This document shows, piece after piece, positions 21,987-34,000 of a stretch of 64,000 bases of DNA. The stretch is taken from positions 434,001-498,000 of the forward strand of contig JAOANU010000005.1 of the NCBI GenBank assembly GCA_034387635.1. The letters are read 5' to 3'. Origin of the DNA: Rhodosporidiobolus odoratus (Eukaryota; Basidiomycota; Microbotryomycetes; Sporidiobolales; Sporidiobolaceae). The notes below the pieces were generated by a model, which made no database searches, was not told the origin of the DNA, and saw nothing but the letters and a program-made list of their open reading frames with translations. The position numbers were made by a program, and so were the translations under genes. The stretch's first letter is position 1. Each line of letters begins with the position of its first letter.

Positions 21987-24518
21987 CTACGGCTCCTCCC
22001 CGACCAATCTCTCCCTCCATTCCTTCCACCCGACGCTCTGAGCTAGCGCGTCAACAACATCCCTCGCGAGCGGGCATTTGAGCTTGACTCCATCGAGGAT
22101 CTTGTCGGTATTCGACTCGGAAGAGGCGCGGGCGAGGAGGCGTAGATGCAGGAGGGTTTGCACCTGGATTGAATTCGAGGGATTAGGATGATGACGAATG
22201 CGGAGCAGTAAAAGTAGAGAGGGTGAGAGTGTGCGGCGTACCTGACCTGCGACGGCGACGGTCCCCAAGGCATATTCTCGTCGGTCGTCAACAATCGCTT
22301 CGAAGATAGCGACCATTCGTTCGTAAGCGAACGCCTTTCCACCATACAGCGCCGCAGGTTTCGAGCCCTGCACCAGAAACAAAGCAGTCAAGTCTCCTGC
22401 TCGCCATGCACAGTGACGACGAAATGTTGAGGAAACTGGCGAGATGAAGCGACGCACCTTAGTCGGACTAGCTCCCGCCTTTTTCGCACTCGCCTTTCTC
22501 GCCTTCTTTCCCTTCTTCGCAACACCTTCCATCTCATCCACTCTGACGAACATCCTGACATCGCTCTTAGGCGGGTTGACCGCTGCAAAGTATGCTGCCA
22601 GCAGGAGAAACCTTGCGACGACGGGGAGAGACTTGGACAATGCCGCATGGGTTGACAAGGTTTTCTGACGGGCTAGAGTCGAGGGCGTGAAGAGGACGCG
22701 TGAAGATGCGGATGCAGAAGCGGGGAGGGCTTGCTGACGAAGAGGGGTGGTCGAAGTGGAAGAATCGGCGGTGGCGCAGAACGGATCGTTGGGATCGAAG
22801 GACCGTGTCGGAGTACCTAACGAAGAAGGGTCCGCTGCACCGAACGGATTGGTCGAAGAATACGAGTAAGACGACCCGGCTTTTTCGGGAGTAGGAGGCA
22901 CCGGAGCCAGGTAAGTTGGCTGCTTCGGGGCCGTCGCGATGGTACCCGCGAAGCCGTGAAGCCGTTGCGGCGCGTGAGTCGCCGAAGCAGATGGCGAAGA
23001 TGAAAGTGAGAGGCTCGAAGGAAGAGAAAGCGACTGCCGAGGCAAGGCGAGGCGATCCAACTCGGCAGCGAATTCGCTCTTTAGTGCGATGGAGAGGCGT
23101 GCGGTGTCCGTCGGGGCAATGGGGGCTGCACTCCGTATGGAGTCAGCGTGGCCCTGTACACAGAAGCTTGGCCGAGTAGACGTACGATTACTCTTTTCCA
23201 CCGTTTCCTTCCACCGTGGCCAGAATTTGGCGCAAAGGTAAGCATGCTCCTCCAGATCCGTTGCGCTCTTTCCGAAAGTGTTGCGGACGACGAAAGCAAG
23301 AGACCTGAACAGGTCGCTCAGCTGACTCTCGGACAGGGTATCGGTTTCGGCAGGCTGCGAAAGTGGCGATGACGAGAAGCGTTCGGTGAGAAGGGCGACA
23401 GCATCTGCATCATTGGCCGTGAGCATTGTTTGGTAGTTCGAGAGGGGAGCATCACGCACCGGGAGTGCCGACGTCGATGAAGTCTAGCAGTTCGGGGTGA
23501 GGAAGGCCAACCATGGACTCGCGAGTCTTCCGCCAAGGCAAACGAGATATGGTGATGACGCTGAGAGGCAGGCCAGTCTACGAGGAGGCAAGTCAACCTT
23601 ATGCCGGGGCTGGTGATTGCATGAGGCGGAAAAGGGCCGTACTAGTTGCGCCAGCCGATACATCGTACTCGCAAAGGTCAACCCTACGCCGGTCTCCCTA
23701 GCTGCACCGGTTGCTACGCTACCACCGGCAAGCTCAGAGAGTAATTCGCCATGCTCGATGACGATGAAGCGCCGAGCTGGCTGGGCTGACGGGCGAGACG
23801 TTGCAGCGGCGTCCAGAGCCGACTCTGGCGGAATTGGCGGCGAAGAACCCGTAGCGTGGGAAAGAATGGCCTGGAGGGAGTGGTGAAATGAGTCGACGGT
23901 GTTCCGCAGGGGCACAAGTGTCGGTTTATCCGACTCTGTAGCGACAGTCCGATCCCATTCGAGCGTCCACCCCAACCCGCCTTCGTGCCCCACCGCCGCC
24001 GGTCCTTCCTCCTGCTTTTCGTGGTCCGTTCCACCTGGTTCGCTGAACTCAAGCCTGGGGCGTTTCTTCTGACGCCCGCTGTCAGCGGCATCCAAACTCC
24101 TCTTTTCCACCTTTCGAACGACTTTCAGTCCGTCCATGTCGCCGTCCCAGGCCCTCACCCCTCCGTTCCTCGGATTCCACTCGGCGTCGGTGTCGGAGTT
24201 CCATCCGCTGAGCTGAGCCAGAATGCGATCGAATGCAGCCTTGACACTGTGAATGTCTTTGAGGCTGATCAAGGCGATTTTGGGTAGCAGGTCGTCGACG
24301 GTAGGCAGATCTGGCGTCGAGGCGGAGACGGTCGCCTGGTTCAGAAGACAGACGAGAGCGGGTAAGAGTATTTGGGATTGAGCAGGCGAGTGGATGTAGA
24401 GAGACGGAGGAGGGGAAGGAGAGGTGACGAGGGCGGAAAGGTGATGGAGGAAAGGCGCGATTGAGGGAAGAGTAGGCAGAGATGACTGTTGATAGTTGCT
24501 CAATGTCGCCAGTGTCAT
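21987..24518 (-). CDS. ORC5: Origin recognition complex subunit 5
   Basis: Component of the nuclear six-subunit complex that marks replication origins. The ATG at 24518 begins MTLATLSNYQQSS; upstream in-frame codons up to 24527 have no ATG. The N-terminal AAA+-like part includes LYIHSPAQSQ where a Walker A loop (GxxxxGKT/S) would be expected, so the P-loop looks degenerate. Later come FIVIEHGELLSEL, a Walker-B-like position, and TFASTMYRLAQLTG. The Orc5 C-terminal domain is clear: RFLLLAAYFAAVNPPKSDVRMF, then AFAYERMVAIFEAIVDDRRE and LLHLRLLARAS, ending KEWRERLVGEEP. A Ser/Pro/Thr-rich insertion (about 22680-22990) lies between. Assigned on the NPPKSDxRxF signature and overall order. Confidence 0.82.
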
Positions 24519-25036
24519 TCTTGGCAACAGACTGGTACGATGAGACTAGCGAAGCCAAAAGGGAAAATCCACAACTGATGAGGGAACGGTTGGCTTCAGA
24601 CTGCTCATATGCCATGCATTCAAGCTGTTGGCAGACGCTTAGATCCATCCTCTGACCCGCCACTATACTGGCGACACACTTGACTTCGCAAGCGGTAACG
24701 CGGTAACGCTTGCAACGACCGTCATGATCTTTCCTCGCGGCGCTCGACGGTACATACAGCGTCCATTGGTTCTCCCACTCACGGTCGAGCAAATACTGAA
24801 GCGCGCGAAATATCCTCGCAGCATTGCGCAGTACGTCGAATTGTACAAGCCGTTGCAAGATAGCGCCGCAGATATATTCCGGTCGACCTTTCTATTGTTC
24901 TCCTCCTCCTCTCGCTTACAAGCTGGTCCCTCGCAAATGTTCAAGTATCATACTTGCAATCCGTACATACAAGGGGTTCAAGTAAGAGTGATACAAAGTC
25001 AACAGAGTCTGAGTGTCTGAACTGGAAAAGGAGGAA
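24519..25036. other. Intergenic: ORC5 promoter and 3' flank of the giant gene
   Basis: About 520 bp. Both neighbours are on the - strand, so this holds the end of the giant transcript and the ORC5 promoter. Short + frames here have no family features. Confidence 0.55.
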
Positions 25037-28000
25037 TCATCGGTGTCGCCTGCTTTCCCGCCTTGTGAGCTCCTTCTCCGCCTCCTCCCGTTGCCGCTTA
25101 AGCCGCTTCTCGTGGTCCCGCCGCGACTTCAAGGCCTCCGCCCTCTCCCTCTTCTGGCGTTTCTCCTCCGCCTTCCTCGCTTTCGCCCGGCGCTGCAACT
25201 CCAGCTTCCGCACATGCGCCTCGGCCTTTTGACGCTTCTCCTCCTCGTGCCTCGCCCGCTCCTTGGCCCGGAGCTTCTCGTCCTTGAGCTGCTCGATCCG
25301 CTTCCGTTCATCGCGCTCGTGTTGTCGACGTTTAGCCCGGTTGCGCTTCTTGGTGTTTTCCGCGGCTCTGGCCTGCTCGCGTCGAAGGTGCGCCTGTCGA
25401 TCCTTCTCCTCCTTGAGCCGCGCCCTTTCCTCCTTCCTCCGTTTGCGCTCGATGGCAACGTGCCGCTGCCGCTCCTCTTCCTCGTGGTCGTGTTGAGCTT
25501 CAGCAGCTGCCGCTTTGGACCTCGCAACTTGTCGAGCCTTTTCCGCCCTCTTCTTCTCGTCCGCCTCCGCCTTCGCCCTCTTCTTCTCAGCTAATCGCTG
25601 CTCGTGCCGTTTGACGGCGGCCTCGTGTTCTGCGCCGTGCTTTTGGCGCAGTTCCTCGCGATGCTCCTCAAGCTTTCTTAACTTGACTTGCTGGCGATCC
25701 CGTTTGCGACGAGCTTCGGCGGCGGCGTGGGCGGCCTTGGTGTCGTGCGGATTGGCGGCGGCGTGCTGTTCTGCGTGGTGGAGATGCGATTCGTGGTCGG
25801 CAAGCTTCTTAGAGTGACTCGCATGGAGAGCACTAAAGGCGGCGTGGTCTGAGAAGGCGTAGCGCAAGAGAATGGACGAATACAGCCGAATTGCAGGAGG
25901 GGTGAGGAGAAGGAGCAGATCGGGGAGCATCGGACAGGTTAATGGGTTTCCGGAAGGGCGGAGAAGAACAGAGTCACAACGTACGGCGATGAACAGCTTT
26001 GTCGTGTTCCTCCGTGCCCGGAGCGTGCTTGTGAAGCCCTTCGTGCGAGTCTGCGCGAACGACATCAGCTCTTGTATGACGAGATTAGCTGGGACGAACT
26101 AAGGCTTACGATGGAACTCGACTTTGTGCTCGAGATGCCGACGATGCTGGAGAGCCTTGACATGGGCTTGCTCCGCCTTCTTCATTTCCTCGTGCGCGTG
26201 CTGCGTCCGCTGGCGTGAGCCCGACTTCTGAGCTTCGCGGTGATGGTGCTTCATCGCCTCGAGGTGAGAAGCGGCGGCTGAAGTCGAGTGCTTGGCAGCG
26301 TCACGGCGCCGGTGAAGGTGGGCGAGTCGTTCGTGCGGCGTATGGGCTTTGAGCCTTCGCCGGTCTTCCTGTTCCTTTGCACGAGATATCAATTTCTCCT
26401 TCATCTTTTCCTCCTTCTCTTCCCGACGGTGACGTTCCTCCTCCTCCTTGTCCCGTTCCCGCTTCTCCGCACGGCGGTGTGCCTCCTCCTCACCATGCTC
26501 CTCTACCACCCGAGCGTGCTCCACCCTGACTTCCGCCCTCTGGCGCAAACGCTCTTCCCTCCTCGCCTCTTTCGCCGCAGCTTCGCGACGACGCCGCGCT
26601 TCCACTTCCTCGTGATGCTCATGCTTCTGGACTTCGGCCTTGTGCGCGGCCTCGTCTTTGCGCCTGCGCTCGGCCTTCCTCCGTTCATCCCTCTGTTTGA
26701 CGACGAGAGCTCTCGGATCATCATGATGTCTGGCAGCGGCCTCCGACTCGCTTCTTTCCCGAATCTTCTCGCGATTGGCGGAGGCGACCTTGTTCTGGTC
26801 AGTTGCCCGCCGTTTCTCCGCATGTTCCTTTCGTCGTGCATGGCGTTCCCGTACCCTCTCGTCGTGGTGGCGCTGGCCTTCGTGAATGGCGTGACGATGC
26901 TTTTCTGCGAAGGCCTTGACCTTCGAGCGATGATCCTCGACGCGTTTGTGCGCTGCTGCGGCCGCTTCAGCCGCTTGACGATCCGTAGGATGAGCTGCAG
27001 CATGAGTGGCTGCTGAATGAGCATCTGCTTCATGCTGCTGATGTCGCCGAAGATGACTCCGGTGGAGGAGATACAGAGCTCGATGATGACCTAGAGAGTG
27101 TGGTAATTGTCACGAGCGAGTCCAGTTGATTGCCGGTGCGGTATGGGGCAAGGGAGCGCAGGAAGAGTGGGCGGGGCGGAGAAGCGGGAGAAGTTGGAGG
27201 GTGGCCGAAAGGTGAGGAAGAAAAGGGAAGTCCGGAAGAATCGAAGCGACGATGAGGCGATCAGTACGAAGCTCGGACATGAGCAGAGCGGATGCGCTGG
27301 AACACGCAAAACGGGCAAGACGCAGGGCTGGGAAAGGTCACTCACGACGGTGGGCAGCCTCGACTTGGGCCTTTTCTGCAAGGAACAAAATCGCTGTGAT
27401 CAGCAGGCGGTACCGGGCAAGTCGCCTTAGAGGAAAAGAATACCAGCATTTGCTGGAAGAGCGGCGAGAGCCTTGTGGGCGTCTGTACAGGTGACGAAAA
27501 TGAGCAAGTGGTGACGGCGTGAGGAAGGAAAGCACGCACGTTCTACCTCGTTCTTCGCCTCCTGGTGGCGCCGATGTAGTAGTGCGCGCTTGTGAGCCTC
27601 CTTGGCATGGTCGAGATGCGCACGCGAATGCCGCAGATGCTCGTGACTGGATATCCACGACGGATTGTGTGGGTCTCGCGGGTGACGTGCGTGCTCTTCT
27701 TCAGCACGGCGGTGTACTGCTTCGAGGTGCTTGACATGGGCGTGTGCGTCTGAAACGGTCTCGCGAGCTGAAGCGACACGCTGATTTCGAGCTGTAGGAA
27801 CAAACGAAAACCAGGGACAGCGTTGCTCGTCAGCTATCGGTATTTGTCACTCTGAGGCGAAACGTAAAACGTTAGTCGACAAGACGCACAGGCTCCTGCC
27901 TTCAGATCTCGCACGCGTTTATCGTAGTGGTCGTGCCTCTCAGCCTGTTGTCTGAGAACCTGTTCCTCTGCCGCGAGGCGTCTTCGTGCGTCCTGGCTAT

Positions 28001-31000
28001 GAGGGTGCGCTTGAAGGTGTTCGAGGGCTCTCCGGTGATCGCTGTGTTGAGCTAGAAGCTTCCGGTCGTGGGAATCGCGAGCGCGAACGGCGGAAGCAAA
28101 GTCTTCGGAAAGCTGAATGGTCAACAAGTGCTTCGGCAGCTAAGCGGTCAGAGTAAGCAGTACGTACGGGCATCACGCGTCTCTGGTCCGGATAGGTGCG
28201 GTTCAGCCATGTGGCGCTCATGATCTGCACGTAGCAAAGCCGTGTGAGAAGGGACGAAATGAGATCAAGGGATGACAAAACACTGCTCACAGGCAAAAGC
28301 CTTTTCGTGCTGAAGATGCAGTACCAGGTTATGCCGAGCGTGACTGGAATGACCCGACGCGAAGGGAAGATGGTGACGGCCTGGCGGTGGAGGCGTGTGG
28401 CTACCTTCTGCACCGTGCCCCTGGTGACGGGAAAGATCTGACATTATGTGAGAACGGCGTCAGTTCTAGCAAAAATCGTGGCAGTAGAAGCGGGAACGCT
28501 TACGTCGGTTGATCTCCGTGTCCAAAGTTTCGCGCTTGCCCCGTTGCTTGTCGAGTCGCCGCCTAGCAAAGTCGAGATGTTCCGGTCTTGCATTGTTGGC
28601 GGTTTCTTCTGCATGAGCCATCTTGGCGCGGCGAGAACGGTCGAGAATGTGCAGTGCCTTGACGTCTGGCGGCATTGAAGAGGCGAAAAGTTAACCGGGC
28701 GCGCCGGCGAGGGATCAAGGACAGTCAGCGCATTGTTCGAACCCGTCCGAATCGTCGACCAGAAGCTACTTACGACGCTGGAGCGCCTGATGGTGCTTTT
28801 CCGAGCCTTCGACTTGCCCGTTGAGCGCTTCGCGTGATGCTGATGCCCAAGCGAGGAATGTTAGCCGAATACTGCGCCGCATAAGCGAGGAACCAGGTCG
28901 GCGCACCTTCAACCTCGTGCTTCGCTTCGAGGTGGTGACGATGCGCACTCGCGGCAGTATGCGCAGCCTGAGCTCCATTCAAGTGATGCTGAGCTAATAG
29001 GAAATGACGATGAAGAGCCCCGTTTTCCGGATGGAGCTTGTGCTCTTCCTTGGCCCGACGGTGTTCTTCCTCGAGGTGGCGGTGATGGGCTGCCGCCTCC
29101 TCTTCGGTATGGCGAGCCATCTGAATTCGATGTTCGGGAGCTGGCGAAACGAGAGCAAGGAAAAAGCGGTCAGCATTGCGTGGCACAATTCTGTCGCAGC
29201 ACACAATCGTAGAAGGGGAAGGACGACCTTGCACTCACAGGCATGCTTGGACAGGTGCTTGACATGCCCTTGCATTTTGGCGTGCTTTCGCTCCGCCTCG
29301 GCAAGACGAGCTCGAGCAGCACTAAGGTCTTCTTGGGCTGCGCGATCGTTTGGGTAAGCCTGCGCATGCTCGTCAGCTCTTCGAAGTTCGGCTTGGGCTG
29401 CTAAGCGCTTCCGGTCGTGCGAGTTGCGAAGGTGGATGGCGGAGGCAAAGTCTGTTCCCTCCGAGTTTGTCAGCAGCGTCCGCAAGCTGTACGGTAAAGG
29501 GATATACTTACGAGCCTTGTGACGTCCTTCTTCGGTAAGATCTGGGTCGAAATGGCCGTCTTTGTGCACTGCAGGCGGTCGATGAGGTCAATTGTCAAGT
29601 GGATAAAAAGGCACGAGGACAGGCTACTCACGGGCAAAAGCCGCTTTGTGTTGACGGTGCAAATCCGGATTGTGTCCCGCGTGACCCGAATGGCCGGAAC
29701 GGAACGGGCGGTGGTGGCCCGACGGAGGAGGCGGGTGGCTACCTTCTGCAGGAATGAAGTTAGTGTTCAGCGAAGACGTACGAGGGGAAAGGCCCCGCTA
29801 GAGCTTACGACCGTGCCCCTGGTGACGGGAAAGATCTGACATTATGTGAGAACGGCGTCAGTTCTAGCAAAAATCGTGGCAGTAGAAGCGGGAACGCTTA
29901 CGTCGGTTGATCTCCGTGTCCAAAGTTTCGCGCTTGCCCCGTTGCTTGTCGAGTCGCCGCCTAGCAAAGTCGAGATGTTCCGGTCTTGCATTGTTGGCGG
30001 TTTCTTCTGCATGAGCCATCTTGGCGCGGCGAGAACGGTCGAGAATGTGCAGTGCCTTGACGTCTGGCGGCATTGAAGAGGCGAAAAGTTAACCGGGCGC
30101 GCCGGCGAGGGATCAAGGACAGTCAGCGCATTGTTCGAACCCGTCCGAATCGTCGACCAGAAGCTACTTACGACGCTGGAGCGCCTGATGGTGCTTTTCC
30201 GAGCCTTCGACTTGCCCGTTGAGCGCTTCGCGTGATGCTGATGCCCAAGCGAGGAAGGTTAGCCGAATACTGCGCCGCATAAGCGAGGAACCAGGTCGGC
30301 GCACCTTCAACCTCGTGCTTCGCTTCGAGGTGGTGACGATGCGCACTCGCGGCAGTATGCGCAGCCTGAGCTCCATTCAAGTGGTGCTGAGCTAATAGGA
30401 AATGACGATGAAGAGCCCCGTTTTCCGGATGGAGCTCGTGCTCTTCCTTGGCCCGACGGTGTTCTTCCTCGAGGTGGCGGTGATGGGCTGCCGCCTCCTC
30501 TACGGTATGGCGAGCCATCTGAATTCGATGTTCGGGAGCTGGCGAAACGAGAGCAAGGAAAAAGCGGTCAGCACTGCGTGGCACAATCCTGTCGCAGCAC
30601 ACAATCGTAGTATGGGAAGGACGACCTTGCACTCACAGGCATGCTTGGAGAGGCGCTTGACATGCCCTTGCATTTCGGCGTGCTTTCGCTCCGCCTCGGC
30701 AAGACGAGCTCGAGCAGCACTAAGGTCTTCTTGGGCTGCGCGATCGTTTGGGTAAGCCTGCGCATGCTCGTCAGCTCTTCGAAGTTCGGCTTGGGCTGCT
30801 AAGCGCTTCCGGTCGTGCGAGTTGCGAAGGTGGATGGCGGAGGCAAAGTCTGTTCCCTCCGAGTTTGTCAGCAGCGTCCGCAAGCTGTACGGTAAAGGGA
30901 TATACTTACGAGCCTTGTGACGTCCTTCTTCGGTAAGATCTGGGTCGAAATGGCCGTCTTTGTGCACTGCAGGCGGTCGATGAGGTCAATTGTCAAGTGG

Positions 31001-34000
31001 ATAAAAAGGCACGAGGACAGGCTACTCACGGGCAAAAGCCGCTTTGTGTTGACGGTGCAAATCCGGATTGTGTCCGGCGTGACCCGAATGGCCGGAACGG
31101 AACGGGCGGTGGTGGCCCGACGGAGGAGGCGGGTGGCTACCTTCTGCAGGAATGAAGTTAGTGTTCAGCGAAGACGTACGAGGGGAAAGGCCCCGCTAGA
31201 GCTTACGACCGTGCCCCTGGTGACGGGAAAGATCTGACATTATGTGAGAACGGCGTCAGTTCTAGCAAAAATCGTGGCAGTAGAAGCGGGAACGCTTACG
31301 TCGGTTGATCTCCGTGTCCAAAGTTTCGCGCTTGCCCCGTTGCTTGTCGAGTCGCCGCCTAGCAAAGTCGAGATGTTCCGGTCTTGCATTGTTGGCGGTT
31401 TCTTCTGCATGAGCCATCTTGGCGCGGCGAGAACGGTCGAGAATGTGCAGTGCCTTGACGTCTGGCGGCATTGAAGAGGCGAAAAGTTAACCGGGAGCGC
31501 CGGCGAGGGATCAAGGACAGTCAGCGCATTGTTCGAACCCGTCCGAATCGTCGACCAGAAGCTACTTACGACGCTGGAGCGCCTGATGGTGCTTTTCCGA
31601 GCCTTCGACTTGCCCGTTGAGCGCTTCGCGTGATGCTGATGCCCAAGCGAGGAAGGTTAGCCGAATACTGCGCCGCATAAGCGAGGAACCAGGTCGGCGC
31701 ACCTTCAACCTCGTGCTTCGCTTCGAGGTGGTGACGATGCGCACTCGCGGCAGTATGCGCAGCCTGAGCTCCATTCAAGTGGTGCTGAGCTAATAGGAAA
31801 TGACGATGAAGAGCCCCGTTTTCCGGATGGAGCTCGTGCTCTTCCTTGGCCCGACGGTGTTCTTCCTCGAGGTGGCGGTGATGGGCTGCCGCCTCCTCTA
31901 CGGTATGGCGAGCCATCTGAATTCGATGTTCGGGAGCTGGCGAAACGAGAGCAAGGAAAAAGCGGTCAGCACTGCGTGGCACAATCCTGTCGCAGCACAC
32001 AATCGTAGTATGGGAAGGACGACCTTGCACTCACAGGCATGCTTGGAGAGGCGCTTGACATGCCCTTGCATTTCGGCGTGCTTTCGCTCCGCCTCGGCAA
32101 GACGAGCTCGAGCAGCACTAAGGTCTTCTTGGGCTGCGCGATCGTTTGGGTAAGCCTGCGCATGCTCGTCAGCTCTTCGAAGTTCGGCTTGGGCTGCTAA
32201 GCGCTTCCGGTCGTGCGAGTTGCGAAGGTGGATGGCGGAGGCAAAGTCTGTTCCCTCCGAGTTTGTCAGCAGCGTCCGCAAGCTGTACGGTAAAGGGATA
32301 TACTTACGAGCCTTGTGACGTCCTTCTTCGGTAAGATCTGGGTCGAAATGGCCGTCTTTGTGCACTGCAGGCGGTCGATGAGGTCAATTGTCAAGTGGAT
32401 AAAAAGGCACGAGGACAGGCTACTCACGGGCAAAAGCCGCTTTGTGTTGACGGTGCAAATCCGGATTGTGTCCGGCGTGACCCGAATGGCCGGAACGGAA
32501 CGGGCGGTGGTGGCCCGACGGAGGAGGCGGGTGGCTACCTTCTGCAGGAATGAAGTTAGTGTTCAGCGAAGACGTACGAGGGGAAAGGCCCCGCTAGAGC
32601 TTACGACCGTGCCCCTGGTGACGGGAAAGATCTGACATTATGTGAGAACGGCGTCAGTTCTAGCAAAAATCGTGGCAGTAGAAGCGGGAACGCTTACGTC
32701 GGTTGATCTCCGTGTCCAAAGTTTCGCGCTTGCCCCGTTGCTTGTCGAGTCGCCGCCGCCTAGCAAAGTCGAGATGTTCCGGTCTTGCATTGTTGGCGGT
32801 TTCTTCTGCATGAGCCATCTTGGCGCGGCGAGAACGGTCGAGAATGTGCAGTGCCTTGACGTCTGGCGGCATTGAAGAGGCGAAAAGTTAACCGGGCGCG
32901 CCGGCGAGGGATCAAGGACAGTCAGCGCATTGTTCGAACCCGTCCGAATCGTCGACCAGAAGCTACTTACGACGCTGGAGCGCCTGATGGTGCTTTTCCG
33001 AGCCTTCGACTTGCCCGTTGAGCGCTTCGCGTGATGCTGATGCCCAAGCGAGGAAGGTTAGCCGAATACTGCGCCGCATAAGCGAGGAACCAGGTCGGCG
33101 CACCTTCAACCTCGTGCTTCGCTTCGAGGTGGTGACGATGCGCACTCGCGGCAGTATGCGCAGCCTGAGCTCCATTCAAGTGGTGCTGAGCTAATAGGAA
33201 ATGACGATGAAGAGCCCCGTTTTCCGGATGGAGCTCGTGCTCTTCCTTGGCCCGACGGTGTTCTTCCTCGAGGTGGCGGTGATGGGCTGCCGCCTCCTCT
33301 ACGGTATGGCGAGCCATCTGAATTCGATGTTCGGGAGCTGGCGAAACGAGAGCAAGGAAAAAGCGGTCAGCACTGCGTGGCACAATCCTGTCGCAGCACA
33401 CAATCGTAGTATGGGAAGGACGACCTTGCACTCACAGGCATGCTTGGAGAGGCGCTTGACATGCCCTTGCATTTCGGCGTGCTTTCGCTCCGCCTCGGCA
33501 AGACCAGCTCGAGCAGCACCAAGGTCTGCTTGGGCTCCAGGGTCGTCCGGGTGAGCCTGCGCATGCTCTTCAGCTCTCCGCAATTCGGCTCTGGCTGCTA
33601 AACGCTTCCGGTCGCGCGAGTTGCGAAGGTGAATGGCAGAGGCAAAGTCTGTTCCTCTGCGCTTGTCAGCAGCGCTCGCAAGCTTTCGATACGGGGAGCT
33701 ACGTACGAGCATTGTGACGTCCTTCTTCCGTAAGATTCGGGTCGAACTGGCCCTTTTCGTGCACTACAGGCGGCCGACGAGGTCAGTTGGAAAGTGGAGA
33801 AAGGTACGAGGACAGGCTACCCACGGGCAAAAGCCGCTTCGTGTTGACGATGTAAATCCGGATTGCGTCCGGCGTCCTGGTCTGAGAAAGCGAAAGCAGT
33901 GGCTTAGCAGACGTCCATAAATCGCTTGAATGGGCACAGGGTGAAATGGACGGACCTTGATCGTGACGAGAGACAGGTTCGTGTGGATTTCTCCCAGCTC

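Noticed and set aside
28730..28770. tRNA-like gttcgaacccg box in each repeat unit
   Set aside because: It lies in an intron of the repeat and has no matching A box, acceptor stem or anticodon arm.
28448..32875. Family of identical + strand 76/106/117-residue proteins in tandem
   Set aside because: They are antisense shadows of the repeated exons and introns of the giant gene.
28412..33504. Transposon or viral insertion as cause of the repeats
   Set aside because: No terminal repeats, target duplications or transposase; the units are made of the host gene's own exons and introns.
28412..33504. CRISPR-like array
   Set aside because: Repeats are 1.4 kb, abut directly without spacers, and lie in a eukaryotic gene.
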